From positions 1-64,000 of the forward strand of contig MU401527.1 in the NCBI GenBank assembly GCA_022579005.1: a stretch of DNA of 64,000 nucleotides, in the 5' to 3' direction. The notes below the pieces were generated by a model. It was not told the DNA's origin. It was given only the letters and a program-made list of their open reading frames with translations, and searched no databases. Below are positions 36,865 to 48,500 of this stretch, piece by piece. The position numbers were made by a program, and so were the translations under genes. This DNA is from Poronia punctata (Eukaryota > Ascomycota > Sordariomycetes > Xylariales > Xylariaceae). Each line of letters starts with the position of its first letter. The first letter of the stretch is position 1.

Positions 36865-39800
36865 TTACATAATCGCCTGGACACGACCACGTCGGATATC
36901 CTTCAAGAGACTCAACTTGGCCATCTCCATCTTTAGCCAAGCCAGCGTCTCTTTATACCTAGACTGCTTGCGCGCCAGCAGCTGGTGAAAGGCATTGTAC
37001 GCCAGCCTCGAGAAATTTGTTAGCAATCGATCGGTCGTGATTTGACCCGGGAGGGAAGAAAGGAGGAACATATATACTCACCAGGATACTTCGCATCTCT
37101 TGACATCACAAACATAACCGGGGTATCGAAGTTTACGCGTCTTGCTAACGAGTAATAGATATGCTGTCTCGGCTAGAGTTTGTATTGTTCCTACAAATAA
37201 CAATTCAGTCAAAAATTCAAGGTGAACAAGCAAGAACGAATGGGCGCTGTGCATACTGATGATGAGCTTTTCAGGTGGTCGTTTAGATGCTGGAAGACAT
37301 CGCGCATAAGCCCACATTTTGGTAGCGGTTTCTTTAAAAGCCTTGTGGGCATTCTTCAACACAGTTGAGGCCGAATTCAGCTCGGTGTCGTAGAACATGA
37401 TATGACTCTGGATTTTGAACGCGTCTATAATAAGAAGACATTTAGTATATCCGGGCGCCACAGAAGAAAAAGGAAAAGATTCTTGTATAGAGGTTGAATA
37501 GACTGACTCAAGACTTTACGCTGGAATGTCTGACCAGGCGCCCGGCAGGATTCTACTGTAAGTGAATTATGGATGTCTAACAATGGATGCATCAGTAACA
37601 GTTGTAACAAGGCGTTGATGGGCTTGGGTTTGCTTTACTCTGATCCTGGCCTTGGCCTTGGGCTGGGGCACGGCCGATGTCGAGAGTTCTGGTGTCAATC
37701 ATAGTCCCGCAGTAGGGAAAGCCTTTGCCGTCTTCTAGTTTCGGCATCTTTTGCCCATTGACAACGAGATCGAAGTTGACCAGGCTCTTTTTGGGGTTCA
37801 CCGTGACGCCATATTCCGGTACACCTTTGTGAAGAACCTCGACGAAACGGACAGCTTTACTCTTGTCGGTGGTGATCAACAAGAAGTCGTCGATAAGCCT
37901 CAAAAGCAGGCTCTCTTCAGAGTTTAGGAACGGGAGGACGTGGGCCTCAAGATCTGCGTAGAAATAGTTGCATAAAGTCGACGACAAAATCGATCCTTGT
38001 GGGATACCCTTCTTTTGCCGGTAGTATTTCTTGCCAATCTTGACGAGGTTCTGTTGGATATGGGACGCGACCAACTGAACAAGTTCGCTTGTCTCATACA
38101 CTTTCTGGTACATATCTACGAACACGGCGTTCCGCTTTGTCTTGACCCTTCCGCTCTCGAGAAGCTGTAAAAATGTGGACAGATCGTCGTTCTTGATGGC
38201 GACTGATGGCCATCTGTTCACCGGCTTCATAGGAAGATCCTTGGTACCGGCCTGAACTGAGTAGCCGGCGCTTATTTCTAGATACTTGGAGATGCGGTAT
38301 TGACGTTGCTGCGGGATCGAGTCAAGCAGGCCAACAACGGCCGCTTGGGGGATTGTGTCAAAGGCCGCCTGCACGTCTACTTTTGCGAAAAAGAACTTCG
38401 TGGGAGAGACGCACATTCGGCTTTTAAAAGGCTTTACCCGCTTGTAAATATCGGCGACCGAGAACAATGTCGAGCCCAGCTTCTCCGGGTTGAAGGTCTA
38501 AGAATCAAGCTTAGCAAGGAAAAGTCTAAATTCATAGTTGATCCTATTTGGTTGTGAATTATTCTCACCTTCTCTAGTTGAAGTATTGTATGCGCCGGTG
38601 CTAGGATCTTATTGATGGCCGGACCCAGTTCCTTTGGATTTCCACGCCTGGGTATTCGCTTACGTAGATTGGCAATCGGCCTCATTTGGGGGCCTTTAGG
38701 AAGCAGTCTAATACTACTAAATCCAAGCTGTCTTGAATCGAGTATCTCGTATGCCTCCGCGAGGCTAACTTCCTCTAGCATCTTGCCCTTCAGTTGTGAC
38801 ATGGCGGGCTCTACGAGGCTTCGCCAGATGTCGTGACGAAAGAAGAAGATGTGGTATCTGTCGCTGTTCGACTCCGTAACGTAGAAATTGCTTCGAATCA
38901 GGGGTATCAATAGAGAGTCAAATAGAAAATAAAGAAATTCGCTCAGCATCTCAAGACGCTTTTGCATGTCAGTCAGGGATGTTTTGTTCACCAAAAGTTG
39001 AGGTGGTGCGAGCCAGTCTATTTCCGCCATCTTTGCAAAAACATGTTAGTATCGCCCGTTCATTTATTTTCCAACACTCGTTACTATTACCTTTAATCCA
39101 CGGGTGAGCTCAGTAAGGGACAGGCTCTCAAATCGTCTTAGCGAGATGAAGCGATCGACTTGTTTCAAAAATTGCTGTTCGTTGTGCTCCCCGGCCAAGC
39201 CATGACCCCAGAATCCTCGAGGGATTATCTTTTTGAAAACAGCCTGACAGAAAGCAGAGACTTCGGCATGTGAGGTTGCTAAATCCGTGACGGAGGAGCC
39301 CTGACGTCTCTGAACTAGACAGGCCGACCTGTGGGATTGCGAGGCTCTATTTCCTGTCTTTACCTTTGATTTCTGAGACTGCTTTCGAGCCTGGCTGGCT
39401 TCAAAATGCCCGCCTCCTCGCTCGTCTGTTGACATTTTGACCTGTTCGCATTAGTGGTGGCCGAAACATGCGGGCAGGCATGGAACATACCGGGCAATAA
39501 TGCTGTAGGAGCTGAGAATATGAACACCGCTGGTGAAGGACCTGAAGCTTGTGGACCAAGTCTTTGGCACGCCCTCGGAGCCGTTTCGGTATCTTGACGT
39601 GGACCCCCTCGTCTCCAAGCCGGCCAAGCTTTTCGACAATTTCATCCTCGCGCAAGGTATAGTCCTTTAAGCGATGTGATGTTTCTTTCACGTCCACCTT
39701 GCTCGTAAATACATTGTGAAGTCCGAACTGTTTGGGGAACATATATATCATGACTTTGAGTGTGTGCATTTCATGTTTCTCGGCACGGCCTACCCTTATT

Positions 39801-40964
39801 TGCACTGACATCTCCTGGTCCTCGTTATCTGCCTCAAAAATAGGACAACGATTCAGCACGTCTGTTCGATATAACCGTTAGCTCATTTCTATCAGTCAGC
39901 GAGGTACCCCTACGAATATGCCTGAGGCCGAACATAATTTGCCCTCGGGCGTTAAGAGCGGCTCTTGCGTAGAACATCCTGTTTCGCATAAAAACAATCT
40001 CGGAAGGACTTCTACTAGATGTCGTAGCTCGTTCTTGCGCTAACTGACGACAGTAAGGAGTCGCATTTGATAATGACTTTCCTGAAGCTACTGTTCAGTA
40101 CAGTACAATATACTATCTCATCGTCCTTTGTCGCTGCGAAGAAACTCACCGCTAATCTGGCAGACACTGCCCAAGCCCCCCTTGACGGATACAAATATAG
40201 CACAATCCAGGAGAAGGTCTATCATGATGCGGTCACCAGATTCGCCCAGAAGTGCTAATAGCTCTGGCCAGGGAGACTGCTGCAACGCAGTCACACAGTT
40301 ATTTGGCCGAATTGCTCGCAGCCCCAACCCACCGTTGCGTCGGAAGCCATCGCAGAGTAGGTGATCTGGCCACTTGGCAGACTTCTGTCTGGTAAAAATC
40401 GTTCTGATGACATATTCTACAATCTAACAAGATACAGTCAGCTACTCACAGAGTATAAGCGGAAGCCGTCCCTTGCCCAGCCTGGTGTGTTTGGTATGGT
40501 ATAGCAAGTAGGCAGAGATAATGGCTTACTAGGGCTTGCGATTCAGCGAAACCAGTGACACCATTTGAAAGCGTGACATAAGACTCATCGCCTCTCTGCG
40601 AGAAGTGCCTCCATTCTTCCAAACGACCCTCTTCATCGGTCGCGGAACTCGGGATACCAACAAAGGTGGTATCCAGCAAGGCCCCAAGCGACCGCTCCAC
40701 CTCAGACGGCGCCTTATCCGGGGATTTGCTGACAATACCAACGGCGGTTACTTTTCTCCGTCTGATTCTAGAGGTAGCTGGCAGCTTGGCTATGACATAT
40801 TCGCGTAAAGTCTGGACCTGCGGGTAATATTGGCTGAGAATGGGATGTTGACCCTTTGCATCTGCCAAAGATCGGCTGTTGTGTTTCTTCTTCTTAGACG
40901 GAGGGCCCGTTGTCGAGCCCACATTTGCAGAAAAGGCTTGCTTCCGCTTTCTTGGGCGAGTCAT
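36865..40964 (-). CDS. TERT: Telomerase reverse transcriptase
   Basis: Eleven exons on the complement: 40530-40964, 40150-40423, 39914-40081, 39491-39861, 39441-39091, 38569-39030, 37639-38497, 37508-37576, 37257-37424, 37082-37190, 36865-37006. The sum is 3,408 nt, 1,135 residues, in phase throughout. It is the catalytic subunit that copies the telomerase RNA onto chromosome ends. Visible blocks: basic N terminus (RPRKRKQAF), HPILSQYYPQVQTLREY, GLR-HIHVLNRCP and FPKQFGLHNVF (RNA-binding domain), T motif FLYFLFD..LIPLI..NFYVTES (about 565-585), motifs 1/2 (637-657), motif A FAKVDVQAAFDTI (Asp728), B' KKGIPQGSILSS, motif C RLIDDF (Asp890, Asp891), and motif E FPYCGTMIDTRTLDI, then the thumb ending QAIM. 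All three catalytic Asp are intact. The first intron was chosen from GTAAGCC because the apparent alternative would be only 26 nt. The donor after exon 8 is GTCAGT. Confidence 0.93.
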
Positions 40965-43900
40965 CGTCACGACGCCATGCTGCAAGTTGAACCATACGCC
41001 GAGCAAATGCACGTCGATATCCTGTACGAGTAGGTTAAGTAAGTGAGGACTTACTTGTACTGTGCCGTTCTTTGCTGGGTGAGTTGGTGGAGTGGTCGGT
41101 GGTCGGTGGTCGGTGGTCGGTGGCTGTTAGTGGAGACGCGTCTAAAACGCGCTACTCCACCACTGTAATATCCAAATATCTCCGTGTCTTACAATGTCAG
41201 ACCTCTACAGTAGGCCGCCACATGAATGTAAGCTTGAGGGACCTGTTCGTGACGGGCACTGCATACACCTACTTGTATGTAGAAGGAATTGGGAGGATTG
41301 TGGCGGTCAGCTTGTTATGTACTTGGTAGATAAGTAGGTACATTAGACAGGCAAGAGCATATGTGTACGAGTAGGTATAAGGCGACTGCGGCTGCCGTCT
41401 TGTTTGGTAATCAACGCATCAATCTTAAACAGGCTTTTTGAAAGACCCTTGAATCTGCTTGTGGGCTAGGTAAGTTTTTTCTCTTTTCTTCTCCCTATTC
41501 AACAATGTTGCTGAATTATACAAGTCTCTATTAACCGTTTAGGTATCCCTATTTTCTTTTCAACACCGCTGTATATGCTCATACTATTTATCGCATACTA
41601 GACATGTACACGGACGTCCGTAACCTCATATGACTGATTACCTAACCTACATCTGTAGTTGTACGAGTATGTGTAGGCAGATAGGTAGCGGCCCTAGAAT
41701 GCCAACCCACATATACTGTAACCGGCGCCAGCCACCATACGTGTAATCAATACCAAGAATTACATGTATGTAGGTAGGTAGGTTATCTAGGTAGTCATCA
41801 ATATTCACTTCTACACGTAGCTTATATAGAAATAAGCATATGACCTTCTTCTCTTCTATTGTATTTGGTTCCTTATGAGGAGTATCTAGAGCAAAGATCA
41901 AATTAAGTTCTTTTATTACCCGTATGTATGCACTACGCGGTGTGCGGCCAGACGGGACCGGGACGGACAGACAGTCAGTCGGTCTGATCTTCGTACGGAG
42001 TCAGTCGGGCACCGTCAAGCTTCAATAAATATACGATAAATACATTAACAGAGTCAAAACTAACGTAGTCGAGCATGCCCAACAGAGACAATTGACCAAT
42101 AAATGATTAAAGTTGGCTGTAGCCTTGCTTATCTTTATCTGCTTGATCTTGGGAAACCCAGTGAATCTGATGTGGATGAAATATCCCCTTTTCACAGCAG
42201 CAATCGAGGCTTGCAGTAAACGCGGGGGCCGCCGCCTATGAAACCATTGGATTGAAGCCGCTGGCGGCAACCACCCGGGAAACGTTTCATACCCTCCACC
42301 AAAAGAGACAATGGGGATAGTCGGATAGGGGCGAATTGCATATTGACTGCATAGATGGCGATACTCTGCATGATTGGCTTCATTTAACTACCACCTAAGC
42401 GATTCATTCCCGTCAGGTATGCAGCCTAGGCGACCCAGGTCTTTAATATCCTCTTAATATCATGCACAAAACTGATAGTTAGGGTAGTATTAGCAGCTTG
42501 TTTCCAACCAAACCCTATCATCAGGAGTTACTCGTAGTCTAGTGAAGGCAGCTTTGGAAGTCAGAAGACGGTATCCTTAACAGGAAAGTAGGTACAGTAT
42601 TGTGTTTACTTACTTCTTAGACTATGTCTTGTTCCTGTGCATTGGCTCTCATGGGCCTGTGGAACTATCAAAACCTTCGCCTCAGCCCACATTTACGTGT
42701 ATAGACACATTTTTCTCACCCTCTTCGGCTAGGGAAAAGTTCATGAGAGCTAGGTTAGAATCCTACATATCCCGTCTACTCGCTAGGTCCGGGCAAACGG
42801 TCGAAAGACCCTAGGTTACCTACGTGTAGGTTTGTTGACCTGCTTATTTTTAGTTCCTGAGCGTCTTCTGTAAATGGTGGACCACTTCATGTCAGCCTAG
42901 GCTGCGGGGCTGCCTGGCAAATTTGAGCATTGACCAGAACCCCTTCCTCTCGTAATTTTCCCCTGCACGCCGATGCGCTGTCATGAGTGGGAAACCCGGC
43001 AGAAGGCGGTCACTGCAGGCTAGTATGTGGCTAGTTGATATGCACCGTGCCATCGACAGTTGTTTAACGAAATAAAATTGCATCCGAACCTCTTGTGGCG
43101 GATCAGGTAGGTAACTTACTTTGCTGAATTGGAGTTCCGGTTTGCTAGTATACTTCTCTTGCCAGTTTAATGGACGTTATAACGTAGGGGCATTTGTCGG
43201 TGTAAGCGTAGATTGCGTGTTGATTATTAGAGGATTTGCTTAGGTACACGTAAAAATTTCAACCTTTCACGTATTAAACATCGTCAAGGTCTACAGTAAC
43301 AAAAAAAATTGTGTAGCATGATAGGTTTCTGCGGGGTGGACGAAATGGGCAGTAGACTACTCGTAGAGGCGGCTTACCTCGTCTAGGTAGCATCGAGTCA
43401 TCAACGCCGGCAAACAGCAAATGTGTTTACTTGGTGAGGCTGTTCCTGCAATATTAACTTTACCGGGGACACTCCATACTCGTAGACACACTTATATACC
43501 TACGTAACATACGGCAACTAGGTATCAGCTGCCCAAGTCGATCTTATCGGCATCATCAATATATTCCTGGTGTGCCTAAAAGCATGACAAGAATTGCATA
43601 TCTAAACTGCAGAAACAGGGACATGCGCTGGCCGCCGTATGCTTTACATAAGACGTTAATGGAGCCCAACGCTTCAAAGTGCATATGCGTCTATACCTAT
43701 CACATGTCTTGCAGTCAGTTATCCGAACCTCAGATACTGTACTTAATGTAGGTATGTAAAATATGCTGACGCCGGGTCCTGATGAAGGGTACTTGTACTT
43801 TTTACATACATATGTCGCAGCCACATATGTTACGACCAGAGACAGGCAGATAACAGAATTACGAGTAGAAACAAGAGGGAAAGGACCTACGTGTAAGCTC

Positions 43901-45511
43901 TCGTACGAGGTAGCCTTGGGCACGGGCCCCTCGTAACTTGATATGAGAGGTAGGTATTGGCAAGATGACGAGTTTACAAATAGGATCGTCTTGACAAAAG
44001 GAGAGTGCGTTGGACCAGGAACGATCCTATCTATTGAGTATCTCCCAGGTACTCGCAGAAAGATATATAATAATTACATGTATATACTAGGCGCGGTTAG
44101 GGCTAGATAGAGGATGAGAGACTCTTGGAAGAGCTGGCAATGATTCATCAGATTCCACTAACTTAGCCTTTTGACCATTGCAAGGGACCCTTGCCCAGGT
44201 TAGGGCCGGGCGTGACGGCTCGGCTTTGTGGTTTTACGGGCTACTGGCACTAGACTATTATGAGTAATGTGCAATCGGTAATGGACTTGGACGTGTATAA
44301 GCCATCTTATTCTTCAAAGTGCGCCTACGTCAAAACATGTCTATCTTATTTCATTATCAGCTTCTCGGTCTTGCCGGTTTGCCACCCATGAGGCTGCCGC
44401 TCATTATAAAGACGTTCATCCATTCTATCTTGAATAACTGTCCAACAAATTGAAATGCGCGGATATGGTGTTTTAGTGGGAGTTGTGACCTGATACTCGA
44501 TTTAGGTATCTACTGACGGGAGCCGCTAGTCCAGATTTAGTGAGACCAGATGGTGTTTACAGTTCACCCTGCATGGTAGCCAGCACATCCAATCCACTCG
44601 AACTAAAGAGCCGACAAACGAACCAACCGATTCACTTTCCCTTCCCCCCTTCCCCCATCCCACCTTCCCGCACGCCGCCCGCCCTACTGCTGCCACATAG
44701 CAAAACCGCTGCGCCGTGGACAAGGAGGTGAAGGCTGATCGGATAAGTGAGCCCTTTACAAATTGTATGCCATTTGTGGTTCTGACAAGGATATCGGATA
44801 CAAAATTAAACCGTATTTCTTCCTTGGATTTCTTGTTACCCTGATAGGTTAGTATTATCGGTAGCTTGTGATATCTAATGTTAGGTGGACTAAACTAGGT
44901 AGAAAGTCTCCGTTTTCAATCGTGACGGGACCCTACACGTGTGTAACCTATGGTAGTACTAGGGTGCCTTGTCTGAGTGTTAAGCTTCGAGGTACGAGTA
45001 GATTAGAAAACAAAAAACAGTTAAAAAGGCTCTTGCCAGCGTTGTTGACCCTCTGGCACTTGAGTACGATAGGTATACAGTATGTGGATACGAATCTGTA
45101 GTGAAAATATTTTACTTCTCTTGCCTGTATGTCGCCTGTATGTACCTTAATACTCTGTGGCACAACTGGCAGAAACTTGGTACCCATAGGCTCCCCACAT
45201 CCTGCACTGTGTCTTAAGCAGTGGCTCCATCGGTGATAGACCCACTAATTCCCCATCCGTTGATCGATTAATGATTACCATTGGCATTCGAACCTTGCAA
45301 GCCTCCAACCGAAAGACTGAAGCCCATGCTCTGCCCAGAGCTCTGCCCAGGACATACGCCCCAAAGCGTAGATGCTTATTCGACAACGTATGTAGCATAC
45401 AGCCTGGAACGCGCTCTGTGGCTCCGCCGTCCACTCGTTTTTGCCTGACCTTTGAAGCGCTGTACATGACCCATTAATGCTCGCCGTGATTTTGTCCTGG
45501 CCGCCGCCAGC
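40965..45511. promoter_or_regulatory. Divergent 4.5-kb region, TERT / Rho GEF
   Basis: No supported gene. Promoters of both outward-facing genes should lie at its edges. It contains a 7-bp tandem repeat and an imperfect hairpin about 130-200 bp upstream of TERT (listed separately), and eight copies of the intergenic octamer TACTCGTA/TACGAGTA at 41,025, 41,366, 41,662, 42,529, 43,358, 43,477, 43,860 and 44,993. A pyrimidine-rich stretch lies at 44,635-44,680. The short open frames in it lack motifs. Confidence 0.45.
41094..41123. repeat. Tandem GGTCGGT heptamer repeat
   Basis: Four perfect GGTCGGT units plus a partial fifth, about 130 bp upstream of the TERT start codon. It is immediately followed by an imperfect inverted repeat (GTGGAG-A-CGCGT at 41,130 against ACGCGCTACTCCAC at 41,147-41,160). 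Confidence 0.85.
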
Positions 45512-48500
45512 ATGGACGCCGGCAATCGTGAAGAGGAAGACCGCCTTGGTGCCACCTTGCCCGCCCGCGATCTTGCATCCCCGTCCCCGTCTACCCCAAG
45601 ACGCCCCTCGCGGTACCATAACCACAACCCCCATCATCACCACTATCCGCTCGCACACGTACACACGAAGCCCGAAAACGGGCACAAACAAGAAACCAGC
45701 TACGGCCCCGATCACGCTCGCGCCTTACAACACAATTACCAGCAAGAAACAACACATTTCATCGACGACCCACACGGACGCCATTCTCGATCGACTCTCA
45801 CCGCCGGTCAACTTGGTCCTGCCTCCTTGACAATATCCCGAGGAGCCCTTGATAGCTCTGTGTTTGGTTCGCATGTCGCCAGCAACCTAGACGCCGCCCA
45901 TGTGAACGCGATAGCCAGTATCGAGCCCAACGGCTTCAACAATCCAGACGACTTCTATCGGGCTCGTATTGACGATTTGATGGCTTCGACGGTGTCTGCC
46001 CCAAGGCAAAGCCAAGATACCCTGCGGCATAATGGAAACATGCCGGTTCCCAGACATCCAGCAATACGATCGAACAACAGCGCTTCTATGCGCTCGGCAT
46101 CGGCCCCTCTTGAAGAGAGGCAAAACAACGGCGTGACAAGGTCAAAACATGCAACTACAACTGTCGGGAGTAGTCATAGTGGGCATCAACCTAGCGTCAA
46201 AGACCTAAAGAAAAAGTTCGACCAGAATGTTACCCACACAAGTAGTGCCACGACTCGCAAGGCGCACACGCGCGCCCCGGCCCGAGAATCACAATGGCCT
46301 GTAGCCAATGGTCACAAATCATATCCTGATGTTCGATCTTCGGCTTCTTCCAACGCTGCTCGCTCACCAAGTGCATCATCACCGACTTTGCGGTCGACAC
46401 ACAACCATCGAACTGCACCCGAAGACACCACACTTGATAATGCTCAGTCATTCGCAAGCCGCATAGCTAAACCTCGATCTTCTATTGGCAGCCAAACGCA
46501 AGCTTCAAAATCCATGACACACCTGCCCCCTTCCCCCTCTTCCGCCGCCGCCCCGCCGCTGCCTAAACAGAGTATGTTGCTCTTTGGTGAGATAGAGCCT
46601 GCTGAACTCCATGCAGGGTTAGTCGGCCACGGAATCGATACCGTTCTCGAAAGGGAAACACTCGACCCAATCGAGGGCCGGCCGGGGCGCCGTCAACGAA
46701 GCTTTTCTTATACTGACCTTGAGCCTTCATCGCCGACCGATTGGTACCGCAACGTAAGGAAGGGGTCTGAAAATGGAGGAGGTGCTGATGCGAAAGTCTT
46801 GCCTTTAGTGTTGAGGCATAGCCGGTCACGAAGCGACATGGGCGGTGTTGGGCTGGCCCAACAGTCTGCGGCGGCTACATCTTCGCGGCCAAAGCCGACC
46901 ATAGATACTTCAGCGTTGGTCTCTCCCTCGAGAATACCAGTATCAGTACGGAAACTCAGCGCTCCGTCGACCTCCTCTAGCCCTAACTCTACGCGGTCCA
47001 ATTCACCGTCTACTGTGAGGAGACCCTTCGCCCCAGGGAAAAAGTCAAATCCTAGTTCAAACACGGGAGTCAAAATAACATCTCCTGTTGTTGCTCCGAA
47101 TATGAAGCGGCAACATAGACCCGGTGCCATTACACCTGCCAATAATACAAGATTGAACGCCTACATCTCTACTCCTCCACCAAAGTTATCCCCGCCACTA
47201 AGAAGTTCACGACCGAGACAACCAGTATCGGCAGCGACCACCATCAGCTCAAGGACCAAGGCCGCCGAGAGGGAAAAGTCTCCGGGGAAGAGGGATGGTC
47301 GCGGAAATGGGAAGTCGAATGAGTCATTTACACGGTGGAGAAAGTTACCAATGGCTCCTATCGATTATGAGTCTCGGAGGGAACAAATCAAAGTCTCGTA
47401 CACAAAGTCAATTCGCGAAAATGAAGCTCGAGCGACAGCTCGAAAGGCGGCCCAGGAACGAAAAAAGAAAGAGGAGGCAGAGGCTAAACTATTAGCTGCT
47501 AAAGCTCGAGACGCCCAACTTACCGCCGGCGTTATTCTGGATTTGCGAGAAGTGGTAGAAGAGACGCAGGAACAGGAGCGCGAGGAAAGAGAAAAAAGAG
47601 AAACGGTTGAGAGCTCGCAGACGCAGCCAATACACGAGACAGCGCCAAGCACCGTGGATGCAAACGCTGCTTCCACCGTGGAACCTCGAGTCGTAGAGCC
47701 TTTAACGCTCCGGATGATCACGTCTAGTCTTGCGATTGAAAGCCCCGTCGACTCCGAACCGCCCGTTGTAGTGCTCCAGCCAACGCCAACTATAGAAACT
47801 GGTTCCGTCAACGAGGAGATACCTATCGCTGTTGGACGCGACACCGTGCTCGGCTTCAAGGACTCCCCTACACTCGGTATACCCGGTAGCTTTCCTAATG
47901 CTAGCAGCATCAGCGATCATGATGAAGCACCGCCTTCTGCCATATCAACTACTACTGAGTTCGACACAGAGTCGCAAACGGACCCCCCTATCCAGGAGTC
48001 TCCTGTATTCGACAATATCACAGAGATCCCTATCGGCATCGAGAGCGATTGTCGCCCGACGTACCGGCAATCCCAATATCGGTCGCCGTTCGATGACGAT
48101 GCTGTAACTGACGATGGCCTATCTATCAAGATAGCCCTAGATACGTCGACTGGCCCAATAATAATACCCGAGCTCTTTACCCCTACACCTGACGACAATG
48201 CCGGCACAAGCCAGGTAGTGCCAGTTGCATACCGAGAAGAAGCATATGGGCCTATGCCATTAAACTCGACGCCGTACGAAACGAAAGTGACAATACTTGG
48301 GCCTGGGTCGGATTTCACGTCTCCAGTCAGTGAAGTTGAGCCCCCCGTCTGTCCTCCAGAAGCTCCGGAGCAACATCCGGATTCTGGGCGGGGCGCTGAA
48401 CAGGGCCACGAACCCCCTTTAGCATCTAGATTGCTTGATAGCAACATCGGTCCGGTCGATATTGAGCAGGCTGAACCCAGCTGCGGTCTTAGTGAGATCG

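Noticed and set aside
40424..40449. 26-nt first intron in TERT (GTGAGT..TTAG)
   Set aside because: Too short for ascomycete introns. The donor GTAAGCC at 40,529 gives a normal 106-nt intron and continues the family alignment.
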